A DNA stretch of 25,122 nucleotides from CBDUQP01 sp965369385 (lineage in GTDB: Bacteria > Planctomycetota > Phycisphaerae > SM23-33). The notes under the pieces were generated by a model that was not told where the DNA came from, made no database searches, and saw nothing but the letters and a program-made list of their open reading frames with translations. Location of the stretch: the NCBI GenBank assembly GCA_965369385.1, contig CBDUQP010000040.1:1-25122 (forward strand), read 5' to 3'. Positions 16,371 through 22,975 of this stretch are shown here, one piece after another; the stretch's first letter is position 1, and every line of letters starts with the position of its first letter. The translations under genes were made by a program, and so were the position numbers.

Positions 16371-16820
16371 TCAGATGGCGTAGTCGGGCACATACTTCAC
16401 TCGCCTGATCCGATCCTCATCAACCAGGCTCTGGAATGTTGTCTTCTCGTAGACGTTTGCCACCGCATCTCTCGCGCGAGTCCACATTCCCATGAACACA
16501 CAGTCGCCATACAGCGGACAGCCGGCAGTGTCGCCCGTAGACACACATCCCACCGGACCGATCGGACCGTCAACAAACGATATGATCTCGCCAACGTTCA
16601 GTTGCGACGGAGATCTCGTCAGAATATATCCTCCGCGCGACCCACGCCTGGACTCCACATATCCGCCCTGCCGCAGCTCGCCCAGAATCAACTCGAGAAA
16701 CCGCAGCGGTATCGCCTGGACCTTAGCAATGCTCGATACCGAAAGCGGGCCCCTTCCGTATCCGTCAGACAACTCGAACACCGACCTCAACGCATATTGA
16801 CATTTCTGCGAAACACTCAT
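16371..16820 (-). CDS. Rrf2-family transcriptional regulator with possible Fe-S cysteines
   Basis: The 149-residue protein has the Rrf2 start MSVSQKCQYALRSVFELSDG, a winged-helix core (LSVSSIAKVQAIPLRFLELI) and the wing GGYVESRRGSRGGYILTRSP. The dimerisation region carries Cys92, Cys101 and Cys107 (spacing C-X8-C-X5-C). This resembles the three-cysteine cluster site of IscR, NsrR and RsrR, although IscR has a shorter first gap. It is the first gene of the sulfate-reduction operon, 21 nt before the longest DUF2061 frame, so it probably controls this operon in response to cysteine supply, Fe-S status or redox stress. CymR, another Rrf2 member that controls sulfur genes, lacks such a cluster, so the cysteines matter for the interpretation. 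The ATG at 16820 follows GGGAG. Confidence 0.92.
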   Translation of the reverse strand: MSVSQKCQYALRSVFELSDGYGRGPLSVSSIAKVQAIPLRFLELILGELRQGGYVESRRGSRGGYILTRSPSQLNVGEIISFVDGPIGPVGCVSTGDTAGCPLYGDCVFMGMWTRARDAVANVYEKTTFQSLVDEDRIRRVKYVPDYAI

Positions 16821-16860
16821 AATGATCTCCCAATCACAATACCCTACTACTCTGATCGGA

Positions 16861-16889
16861 ATAGTATCCTATTGGCTTGAATTTTTCAA
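16861..16889 (-). promoter_or_regulatory. Promoter of the sulfate-reduction operon
   Basis: On the minus strand TTGAAA (16884-16889) and TACTAT (16861-16866) are 17 nt apart, a good sigma-70 match. The dyad AATAG-GATA-CTATT covers the -10 element (16860-16873), and TTGAA-AAA-TTCAA covers the -35. Either could be the site where the Rrf2 protein represses its own operon. Confidence 0.65.
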
Positions 16890-17273
16890 GAGCAATTCCC
16901 CCCAAGAGGCAGATTCACCAGCTTTCCTCACCTGCGCCCTGCAAGTAACGAATTGCAATACCAGCAGTTACCATCCATTGCTCCGCGAGATAGAAACTGT
17001 GTGAAAGCAGCAGAATGTCTCTGGGGAATTACCCAAAGAAGACGGGTGATCCCCGAATCCAGCCGCGACGCGGGCCACCGACCGATCAGAGCAATGGCCT
17101 GTCGTCTTCTCACATGAGGCCCAATTGACCCAGATGTTCAGCTCAGCGGGCTTGCCTTGTTGCTCGCCGGGTGCTATCCTTTCCGCCTTTCGTTTCCGGA
17201 CTCTTTGGACTCTGACGTTTCCGGACGTGTTCGCACTTTTTTGCACCTTTTGCATCACCCTTGGAGTTGACCA
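16890..17273. other. Divergent intergenic region and leuB leader
   Basis: No gene is supported in this stretch between the Rrf2 promoter and leuB. A hairpin at 17023-17054 pairs GGGGAATTACCC with GGGTGATCCCC, with one bulge. CGTTTCCGGAC occurs twice in direct orientation (17191-17201 and 17216-17226), 25 bp apart. A T-rich segment with TTTTGCAC and TTTTGCAT follows before the leuB start. These may be leuB control elements. I see no obvious leucine leader peptide. Confidence 0.4.
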
Positions 17274-18326
17274 ATGAGAATCGCAATCCTGCCCGGTGAT
17301 GGTATCGGCAAGGAAATCTCCGACCAAGCCGTCAAAGTATTGATGGCCGTCGGCAGCAAGTTTGGACATACGTTCACCACTACCGAACTGCCCGTCGGAT
17401 GGGCCGCGATAGATGCCCACGGTGAAGCCTTGCCCCAATTCGTGCGAGAAGAATGTCTTCAGCATGACGCTATCTTCCTGGGCGCAGTTGGCTTGCCCGA
17501 CCGCGACGAGACCCTCCCGCAGGAAGAACGCCCCGAACGTGCCGCCCTGCTGACCCTGCGAGAAGGCAACTTCGCCAACCTCCGCCCCATCTGGCTGCCA
17601 CCATGCATGGCCGCCGAAGGCGTTCATCCCGTTGACATCCTGATCTTCCGCGAGCTGAACAGTGGCATCTACATGGGCGGCCAGCGCGGCAGGCGTCAAG
17701 TGAACGGCGAAACCCAGGCCTTCGACACCATGCAATACACCGTCTCCGAAGTAGATCGCATTGCAGACCTTGCGTTCAAGGCATCACTCGAACGCCGCAA
17801 GAGTGTCTGCTCCATCGACAAGGCAAACATCCTGGCGACCTCCCTGCTGTGGCGCGAGACCGTCAATGAAGTAGCCAAGCGTTATCCGGACGTCACGCTC
17901 AAGCATCAGCTCGTGGATTCCGCATGCCCGATTCTGATCAAGCGGCCGGAAGATTTTGACGTGATCGTGACCGGTAACCTATTCGGAGACATCATCTCCG
18001 ACCTGTGCGGCGTGCTGGCCGGTTCGCTGGGCATGCTGCCCACGGCCTGCATCGGCGGCAAAGTCGGCCTGTTCGAGCCTGCTCACGGTTCCGCTCCGGA
18101 TATCATGGGCAAGGACCTCGCCAACCCGATAGCGTCTATCCTCACCATCGAAATGCTGCTGGAGTTCGGCCTGGGCCTGCCCACCGAAGCCAGCGCCGTC
18201 CGCACAGCGGCGTTGAAGGTGATCGATGATGGATATCGCACGATAGACATCATGGCAGACGGCTGCACGCAGGTCGGCTGCGAGAAAATGGGCGATCTGG
18301 TCGCAGAAGAAATCGCCAGAGCGTAG
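17274..18326 (+). CDS. leuB: 3-isopropylmalate dehydrogenase (LeuB)
   Basis: The 350-residue protein belongs to the isocitrate/isopropylmalate dehydrogenase family. It has the start RIAILPGDGIGKEI, the region ALLTLREGNFANLRPI, the specificity motif RELNSGIYMGGQRG, and later CSIDKANILATSLLW. The metal/NAD region reads VTGNLFGDIISDLCGVLAGSLGM, and FEPAHGSAPDI completes the nucleotide site. LeuB oxidises and decarboxylates 3-isopropylmalate with NAD in leucine synthesis, in the cytoplasm. The RELxSGIY motif favours LeuB over isocitrate, tartrate or homoisocitrate relatives. GGAG lies 9 nt before the ATG. No other leu genes are adjacent. The gene stands alone, reads away from the sulfur operon, and is followed by a strong hairpin. 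Confidence 0.94.
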   Translation: MRIAILPGDGIGKEISDQAVKVLMAVGSKFGHTFTTTELPVGWAAIDAHGEALPQFVREECLQHDAIFLGAVGLPDRDETLPQEERPERAALLTLREGNFANLRPIWLPPCMAAEGVHPVDILIFRELNSGIYMGGQRGRRQVNGETQAFDTMQYTVSEVDRIADLAFKASLERRKSVCSIDKANILATSLLWRETVNEVAKRYPDVTLKHQLVDSACPILIKRPEDFDVIVTGNLFGDIISDLCGVLAGSLGMLPTACIGGKVGLFEPAHGSAPDIMGKDLANPIASILTIEMLLEFGLGLPTEASAVRTAALKVIDDGYRTIDIMADGCTQVGCEKMGDLVAEEIARA

Positions 18327-18347
18327 CAGAAAATATGTCACTTGTTT

Positions 18348-18374
18348 TCCGGCACGGGCCTTGCCCGTGCCGGA
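18348..18374 (+). terminator. Hairpin after leuB, probable transcription stop without T-tract
   Basis: TCCGGCACGGGC (18348-18359) and GCCCGTGCCGGA (18363-18374) form a perfect 12-bp stem with a 3-nt loop, 22 nt after the leuB stop. No T-run follows, so it may act with Rho or only protect the mRNA end. Confidence 0.5.
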
Positions 18375-18730
18375 GGCCGACAATTCCACACTCTTGCGCT
18401 CAATAGCTTACTAATACGACACTTATCTCCTTATCTCCGTACCAGATTCCCCATTATTTGCGTTCTTGTCGCGGCCCGGGGGTTTCTGCATCTCCCCGGC
18501 ATTTCAGAATTTCCTCGTTCCCACCAGGCAATAATGATTCAAGATGAAACAATTGCCACGGGGTGTTTGTCTTGTAGGATGGAAACACGGTTGGAATAGT
18601 AAGCCCCGAAGGCTTCAGGCGACGGCGTGGCGTAACACAAGATGTTACGCACCGGGCTCTTGCAGAACAATCTGCATGAAGTCCACACGCATATGCCTCG
18701 CAAGCGAGTCGGGCAGGCACGGAACAGCGC
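18375..18730. other. Leader region of the sigma-factor operon with two hairpins
   Basis: No gene is supported here. Two small hairpins lie close together: AAGCC-CCGAA-GGCTT (18601-18615) and the perfect 8-bp stem GCGTAACA-CAAGA-TGTTACGC (18630-18650). They end 80 nt before the ECF sigma start. GGAAAC at about 18578 has the look of an ECF -35 element, but I find no convincing -10, so autoregulation by the sigma factor is unproven. Confidence 0.4.
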
Positions 18731-19291
18731 ATGAATCACATATCAGATGATGATTTGGTACGACTGTACTGCGAAGGGGACGCAGACGCTTTCGATGCGC
18801 TTTTCGATCGTCACTATGACTCCGTGTACAACTTTGCAAGGATGATGCTCCGCAGCGACAGCGATGCGGAGGACACTTTGCAGGAGGTGTTTCTCGCAGT
18901 GGCCAGAAACGCCGACAGCTACCGAGGGCCGGAACGGTTCCGCCCGTGGCTGATGCGGATAACCCGCAATCGTAGTCTGAACCGCATTGAGGCCAGGCGG
19001 TCCAGACGTGCTGCAATGACGTCGAGCCAGTTAGAACTTGTTGAACCTGCCAACGATGACCCCACACCGGCAGAAATGGTGGAACAGGACGAACGCGCCG
19101 TGCTTGTACGGAATGCCGTCGCTGAACTGCCGGACCGTCAACGAGAAGCGCTGGCTTTGTACAGTTTTGAACACATGGCCTACCAAGAGATCGCTGATTC
19201 AATGGATATGCCGATCAATACGATCAAGACGCTTATCCACAGGGCTCGCGCCGCGGTCGCGCAGAAGCTCAGGCGACTCCATCAGGAGTAA
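18731..19291 (+). CDS. ECF-type RNA polymerase sigma factor
   Basis: The 186-residue protein has sigma region 2 at about 8-90, with ADAFDALFDRHYDSVYNFAR, SDAEDTLQEVFLAVARN and FRPWLMRITRN. Region 4 follows at about 125-180, with LPDRQREALALYSFEHMAYQ, EIADSMDMPINTIKTLIHRA and RRL. It directs RNA polymerase to a specific promoter set in the cytoplasm. The ATG at 18731 has only a weak ribosome binding site. The stop is 3 nt before the next gene, a zinc-finger protein that is the likely anti-sigma factor, and the fusion ATPase follows. The trio looks like one operon. The simplest reading is that the sigma factor controls this operon and related envelope or secretion genes elsewhere; that part is inference. 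Confidence 0.93.
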   Translation: MNHISDDDLVRLYCEGDADAFDALFDRHYDSVYNFARMMLRSDSDAEDTLQEVFLAVARNADSYRGPERFRPWLMRITRNRSLNRIEARRSRRAAMTSSQLELVEPANDDPTPAEMVEQDERAVLVRNAVAELPDRQREALALYSFEHMAYQEIADSMDMPINTIKTLIHRARAAVAQKLRRLHQE

Positions 19292-19294
19292 TCA

Positions 19295-19756
19295 ATGACC
19301 TGCAAGATAACCTACGAGGACATAGCGGCCTTTGCGGCCGGCGATATGGATGCTGAAAGGATTAACGAGATCCGCCAGCACCTGCATAACTGCGAAGACT
19401 GCAAGCAAAGACTCGAGGCTATCGGGGACATTGATAGCGTACTGGGGGCCACTGCAAGACGTAAACCGTCAGCGGCGGCGATACTCGCGACGCGCAAAGC
19501 GCTGTCGGAGGTCACCCGTCCGCAAAAACGACAAGATATCATGACGCTCGGCCAGGTGGCTGAGTTCCTGCAAATATCGGACAGCGAGATGGGCGAAGTC
19601 GCCTCGCAGCTACCCGCATTCGAACTGGGAGGCCAGATTCGAGTGCGCCGCGAGAAGCTCATCGAGTGGATTCGCACGCGTGAAGTTCAGTACCGTCGCC
19701 AAAACACGGCGAGCCGGGCAGCCAGAGCAAATACCCCATTTGAGGGTGTAGCCTGA
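19295..19756 (+). CDS. Soluble zinc-finger anti-sigma candidate fused to a helix-turn-helix domain
   Basis: The 153-residue protein starts with a ZAS-type anti-sigma zinc motif: His29-X3-Cys33-X2-Cys36 within IRQHLHNCEDCKQRLEAIG. After a short linker, residues about 83-129 look like an excisionase/MerR-type helix-turn-helix (MTLGQVAEFLQISDSEMGEV, then GGQIRVRREKLIEWI). There is no membrane segment, so it acts in the cytoplasm and would sense an internal signal, such as zinc or thiol oxidation at the cysteines. AGGAG lies 6 nt before the ATG and the gene begins 3 nt after the sigma stop, so the two are coupled. The zinc finger would hold the sigma factor. The second domain could bind DNA or bind another protein. 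Pairing an anti-sigma finger with this HTH is uncommon. Confidence 0.8.
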   Translation: MTCKITYEDIAAFAAGDMDAERINEIRQHLHNCEDCKQRLEAIGDIDSVLGATARRKPSAAAILATRKALSEVTRPQKRQDIMTLGQVAEFLQISDSEMGEVASQLPAFELGGQIRVRREKLIEWIRTREVQYRRQNTASRAARANTPFEGVA

Positions 19757-19811
19757 TATTGAACGCCACGCACGTACGAATCAACAGAGCGACCAATCCG
19801 AAGGAGATATC

Positions 19812-21485
19812 ATGTATGAGCAATTCACGAAAGACGCTCGCGAGGTCATGGACCATGCGAACGACGAAGCGAGGACGCTGAACCACGAGTATTTGGGCAC
19901 CGAACATATCCTGCTAGCCCTGGTGGCAAAAGGCCAGGGCCCGGCAGCGAACGCACTTGAAGACGCTGGGATCACAGAAGAAGTCGCGAAAGACCAGATC
20001 AGCAAGCTGGTAGTGCCCGGCCCGGATCCCGTAGCTCCCGGCACACTGCCGCAAACCAATCGAACCAAGAATATCATCGAAGCCGCCATAGCCGAAGCGA
20101 GGAATCTCGGTGACGACATGGTGGGCACCCAGCACATCCTGCTAGGCCTCCTCCACGAGCGCGACGGGCTGGCCGCCCAGGCCATCATCAATACCGGATG
20201 CGACCCGGATGAACTTCGCAACCAACTGCTGAACATGCTTGGGGCTGATTTCGACAGAAGTTATGAGACAACTGTCGAAGCCGCCCTGCCCCCCCAAGAA
20301 TCACCGGAGGATCTTCGATACAACGAGCTGGTGTCTCTGGCAGTCAAGGAGAGAGCAACCGACATACATATTGAGCCCACCGAAGACGGCATCGGCAGGG
20401 TGAGATACCGTGTGGACGGCGTCCTGCACGATACCCAGCCACTGGCAGCGGGACTATTCCCTGCACTCATTAATCGCATCAAAAAGTGCGCCGCCATGGA
20501 CACCGACGAGCAGTCAATGCCGCAAGATGGGCGAACTGTCTTCACAATGGACGATGAGAAGATGGATATCCGCACTTCAGTGATTCCCACAATCCACGGC
20601 GAGCGAGCAGTCATGAAGATACTCAGGCGTGAGCTGTCGAATATAGTAATGGGCTTGGACAACCTTGGACTGGATGAATCCGACACAGCCGCCATAGAAG
20701 CACTCTACAGACTGCCCAACGGCCTGATTATTGTCACCGGACCCACCGGGCAAGGGAAGACAACCACGCTCTACTCGATGCTTACGGCGATCCGTAAACC
20801 AGAAGTATCCATCATCACCATCGAAGACCCCGTCGAGCTTGCGATCGAAGGCATGTCACAGATACAGATAGACCCAGCCAAGGGGCTTGGCTTCGCAAAG
20901 GCGCTCAAGCACGTGCTTCGCCAAGCTCCGAACATCATCATGGTCGGTGAGATTCGCGATCTTGAGACAATGGAAGCGTGCGTGGCCTGCTCGCTCACCG
21001 GGCACCTCACGCTCAGCACAATGCACACCAACGATGCACCCTCGGTCATAGTGCGAATGCTCGACATCGGCGTTGCGCCGTTCCTCGCGAGCAGTTCACT
21101 TGCAGGCATCGTGGCCCAGCGCCTTGTGCGAAAACTGTGTGACAAATGCAAACGCCCCACTGATCCACCACCGGACTACAAACTGCCGCATGTTGAAGCA
21201 GAAGAAGTATTCGCGTCGGTCGGTTCGCCACAATTCTTTGAACCTGTCGGCTGTCATGAGTGTCAGGGCACGGGCTACCACGGCATGACCGGCCTGTTTG
21301 AGATACTCACGATGAACACCGAAATGCGACAGCTCGTAACGTCGAAAGGGTCCATCTTACAGATATCCGACGCAGCCGAACGCGGCGGAATGCGAACACT
21401 GCTGGAAAGCGGCCTGCGCAAAGTGGCTACCGGCGTAACCACGCTCGATGAAATAGTCAGAGTTGTCCCGCTGAACACCTGGTAG
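19812..21485 (+). CDS. Clp N-domain (x2) fused to a GspE/PilB-type secretion ATPase
   Basis: Residues 1-145 are two Clp_N repeats like the start of ClpC: YEQFTKDAREVMDHANDEAR with NHEYLGTEHILLALV, then KNIIEAAIAEARNLGDD with VGTQHILLGLLHERDG. From about 165 the protein is a complete type II secretion/type IV pilus ATPase: ATDIHIEPTEDG, RYRVDGVLH, Walker A GPTGQGKTT (310-318), aspartate box IITIEDPVE, Walker B IIMVGEIRD, and His box TGHLTLSTMHTNDA. The zinc site has two CxxC pairs (Cys443/446 and Cys481/484). The usual N1/MshEN domain is absent and the Clp_N pair takes its place. It should form a hexamer that powers pilin or pseudopilin assembly, with the Clp_N part as docking or adaptor domain. 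AAGGAG precedes the ATG by 8 nt. It is the third gene of the sigma/anti-sigma operon. No other secretion gene is in the window. Confidence 0.93.
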   Translation: MYEQFTKDAREVMDHANDEARTLNHEYLGTEHILLALVAKGQGPAANALEDAGITEEVAKDQISKLVVPGPDPVAPGTLPQTNRTKNIIEAAIAEARNLGDDMVGTQHILLGLLHERDGLAAQAIINTGCDPDELRNQLLNMLGADFDRSYETTVEAALPPQESPEDLRYNELVSLAVKERATDIHIEPTEDGIGRVRYRVDGVLHDTQPLAAGLFPALINRIKKCAAMDTDEQSMPQDGRTVFTMDDEKMDIRTSVIPTIHGERAVMKILRRELSNIVMGLDNLGLDESDTAAIEALYRLPNGLIIVTGPTGQGKTTTLYSMLTAIRKPEVSIITIEDPVELAIEGMSQIQIDPAKGLGFAKALKHVLRQAPNIIMVGEIRDLETMEACVACSLTGHLTLSTMHTNDAPSVIVRMLDIGVAPFLASSSLAGIVAQRLVRKLCDKCKRPTDPPPDYKLPHVEAEEVFASVGSPQFFEPVGCHECQGTGYHGMTGLFEILTMNTEMRQLVTSKGSILQISDAAERGGMRTLLESGLRKVATGVTTLDEIVRVVPLNTW

Positions 21486-21521
21486 CGAGCAGTTTGCCCC
21501 ATCCCCCTCGAAAAACGCAAC

Positions 21522-21565
21522 GCGGCCCGTGCACTGTCGTCAAAAACGATATGTGCACGGGCCGC
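21522..21565. terminator. Long hairpin between convergent genes, probable bidirectional terminator
   Basis: GCGGCCCGTGCAC (21522-21534) and GTGCACGGGCCGC (21553-21565) form a perfect 13-bp stem. The 18-nt loop can fold further (GTCGT with ACGAT). It lies between the ATPase stop (21485) and the NUDIX stop (21598). On the minus strand a run of five T follows after 6 nt; on the plus strand the T-run is weak. Confidence 0.65.
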
Positions 21566-21597
21566 TGGCACGAATTCATTTCCGGCTGCGATAGCTG

Positions 21598-22044
21598 TTA
21601 AGCGTATGCAACCAGCTCTCTGTCCATTTCGGCAACATCGCCGATGTCGGTCGCCAGGTCCCAAAGGACGATGTGCCCTTTCTCGCCTGTGCATTCTTCG
21701 GCTTCAAAGCTGCCAACATCACTGACGTCGCCAACGCTGCCAGTGTACAGTGCACCGAACTCCGTGAGCTCGGTTGGGGCTGGCCTGAACTTCATCAGTC
21801 CTTTGAACTGCAGTTCACCCGGCCGCCCTGTTACGCCGCAGGCAATCTCGCGGTCCAGGCACTGGCGCGGGGTCTCGCCCCACTTGGGCTTCCCGCCGGG
21901 GAGCGTCCAACGATTCTTCGAATCGTCGTGGACGAACACGTATTTCCCCTCGCACTCCAAAGCAACGATCGCTCTGGTCACAAGGGCATCAAGGCTTGTC
22001 TCAAAGACCGCCTGTTCCGATATATTAAGAAATTCCATATACAT
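21598..22044 (-). CDS. NUDIX-fold protein with a degenerate catalytic box
   Basis: The 148-residue protein has the NUDIX fold start (ALVTRAIVALECEGKYVFVHD) and the box WTLPGGKPKWGETPRQCLDREIACGVTG. Active NUDIX hydrolases need REhxEExG at the end of the box, where the two Glu bind metal. Here the sequence is REIACGVTG, so both of those Glu are missing. The protein may have lost hydrolysis and act as a binding or regulatory domain, or use another metal site. The ATG at 22044 has AGGGGA 6 nt upstream; the frame is open to 22080 but that start is weaker. It lies 49 nt after the acetyltransferase gene on the same strand, so both belong to one operon. Confidence 0.8.
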   Translation of the reverse strand: MYMEFLNISEQAVFETSLDALVTRAIVALECEGKYVFVHDDSKNRWTLPGGKPKWGETPRQCLDREIACGVTGRPGELQFKGLMKFRPAPTELTEFGALYTGSVGDVSDVGSFEAEECTGEKGHIVLWDLATDIGDVAEMDRELVAYA

Positions 22045-22093
22045 TTCAGTTCCCCTACACAATCCAGTGTCATCTGACACTCCTACCCATTAG

Positions 22094-22615
22094 TCAAAGT
22101 TCGATCCAATATCTCTTCAAAATCCCATCGTGGGCGGAAACCGGCCCTTCGTATTCGAGAACTCCGCCATTTCTCTCTATGACACCCGCAGATGCCAGAT
22201 TGTTCTGATCGCACGTCACCATGGCTCTGCTGATTCCCAATTCCCGAGCCCTGTCCAGCATCCAACGCAGCATCCACGTTCCATATCCTTTGCATCGCTC
22301 GCCCGGCCGTACGGAATACCCAACATGACCGCCAGACTCCCGAAACATGTCATTCAGCTCATAGCGAAGATTACATGTGCCGATGATCTCACCATCACGA
22401 ACCAACCAGTGGGTGCTCGCCGGAACACGCTCACCGACATTCTCGCCGCGTGCATGCTGGCAAGCTCGCAGCAGTGATTCATCAAAACTGTCGACACTCA
22501 CACCGCCCGCACCCGGAATACCGTCTTCACCCACATCTGCGAACGCTGCGGCAAACGCCGCGAACTCGTCACGCATCTCCTCGCAAGGCTCTATCAATGT
22601 AAGGTTGTCTTTCAT
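22094..22615 (-). CDS. GNAT-family N-acetyltransferase
   Basis: The 173-residue protein has the GNAT acetyl-CoA-binding motif A, VGYSVRPGERCKGYGTWML, in the R/Q-x-x-G-x-G/A form. A helix follows (LRWMLDRARELGISRAMVTC), then motif B-like DQNNLASAGVIERNGGVLEY. An earlier strand pair THWLVRDGEIIGTCNLRYEL also fits. GNAT enzymes transfer acetyl groups to amines of small molecules or proteins; the substrate cannot be inferred. I chose the ATG at 22615, which matches the usual domain start, although its ribosome binding site is weak. A strong terminator ends 37 nt upstream and I see no promoter between them. Expression probably depends on read-through from the promoter at 22850-22877. Confidence 0.87.
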   Translation of the reverse strand: MKDNLTLIEPCEEMRDEFAAFAAAFADVGEDGIPGAGGVSVDSFDESLLRACQHARGENVGERVPASTHWLVRDGEIIGTCNLRYELNDMFRESGGHVGYSVRPGERCKGYGTWMLRWMLDRARELGISRAMVTCDQNNLASAGVIERNGGVLEYEGPVSAHDGILKRYWIEL

Positions 22616-22651
22616 ATCGCCATCCGCCGGAATCCATCTCGACCATCCCAC

Positions 22652-22679
22652 AAAAAAACCCGCTCGTTTGGGCGGGTTT
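22652..22679 (-). terminator. Intrinsic terminator in front of the GNAT gene (attenuator candidate)
   Basis: On the minus strand AAACCCGC and GCGGGTTT (22656-22663 and 22672-22679) form a perfect 8-bp stem, followed by an unbroken T-run down to 22652. It ends the short transcript that starts near 22843, just before the GNAT start. Confidence 0.85.
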
Positions 22680-22708
22680 GGAGAACTGGCTGATTGTGAA
22701 GCTTTCAG

Positions 22709-22840
22709 TCAAAGGTCTCCAGACCCGCGGCAGCAGCCGACATCGCTTCTTGGATCGCGCGTCGGGAAGTTGCACAGGGACTCTGCTACTGTAATATTCT
22801 GTGAAGAAGCATTCATAATGTCACCACTCGTAGTCATCAT
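22709..22840 (-). CDS. Possible leaderless small protein or leader peptide (43 aa)
   Basis: The frame begins with tandem ATGATG 3-4 nt after the predicted transcription start and ends at a TGA 30 nt before the terminator stem. There is no ribosome binding site before the first ATG. A third in-frame ATG at 22816 has GGTGA 4 nt upstream. The peptide carries a Cys pair near its end (DVGCCRGSG). It has no recognised family. Translation is uncertain. Confidence 0.3.
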   Translation of the reverse strand: MMTTSGDIMNASSQNITVAESLCNFPTRDPRSDVGCCRGSGDL

Positions 22841-22849
22841 AGCGCCGGC

Positions 22850-22893
22850 ATCATAAGCTGCCCATAATATATGTCAACTCTGTAAACAGAATT
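22850..22893 (-). promoter_or_regulatory. Strong promoter with overlapping palindromic operator candidate
   Basis: On the minus strand TTGACA (22872-22877) and TATGAT (22850-22855) are 16 nt apart, an excellent sigma-70 promoter. The near-perfect 18-bp palindrome AATTCTGTTTACAGAGTT (22876-22893) abuts and overlaps the -35 element. A repressor bound there would block the promoter. The protein that binds is unknown. Confidence 0.75.
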
Positions 22894-22975
22894 GTTTCGA
22901 TATTTTTTTGGATTCGACCATATTCCCTTTTCATAGGCTGAAAAACACGGGACCTTCGAGCAACCTATACCAACT

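Larger units (their letters stand above)
22652..22843 (-). ncRNA. Short leader transcript or small RNA (about 190 nt) with a 43-codon ORF
   Basis: A consensus promoter (22850-22877) and a strong terminator (22652-22679) bracket this stretch on the minus strand. The predicted start leaves only 3-4 nt before ATGATG, so a leaderless ORF (22709-22840, 43 codons, starting MMTTSGDIMNASSQN and ending GCCRGSGDL) may be translated. The RNA can also form CCGAC/GTCGG and GGTC/GACC stems. It may be an attenuator for the GNAT-NUDIX operon, an independent small RNA, or a small-protein mRNA. I do not recognise the family. Confidence 0.45.

Noticed and set aside
16968..17735. 255-aa minus-strand open frame before and across leuB
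   Set aside because: It runs antisense into the leuB coding region and shows no family signature or ribosome binding site.
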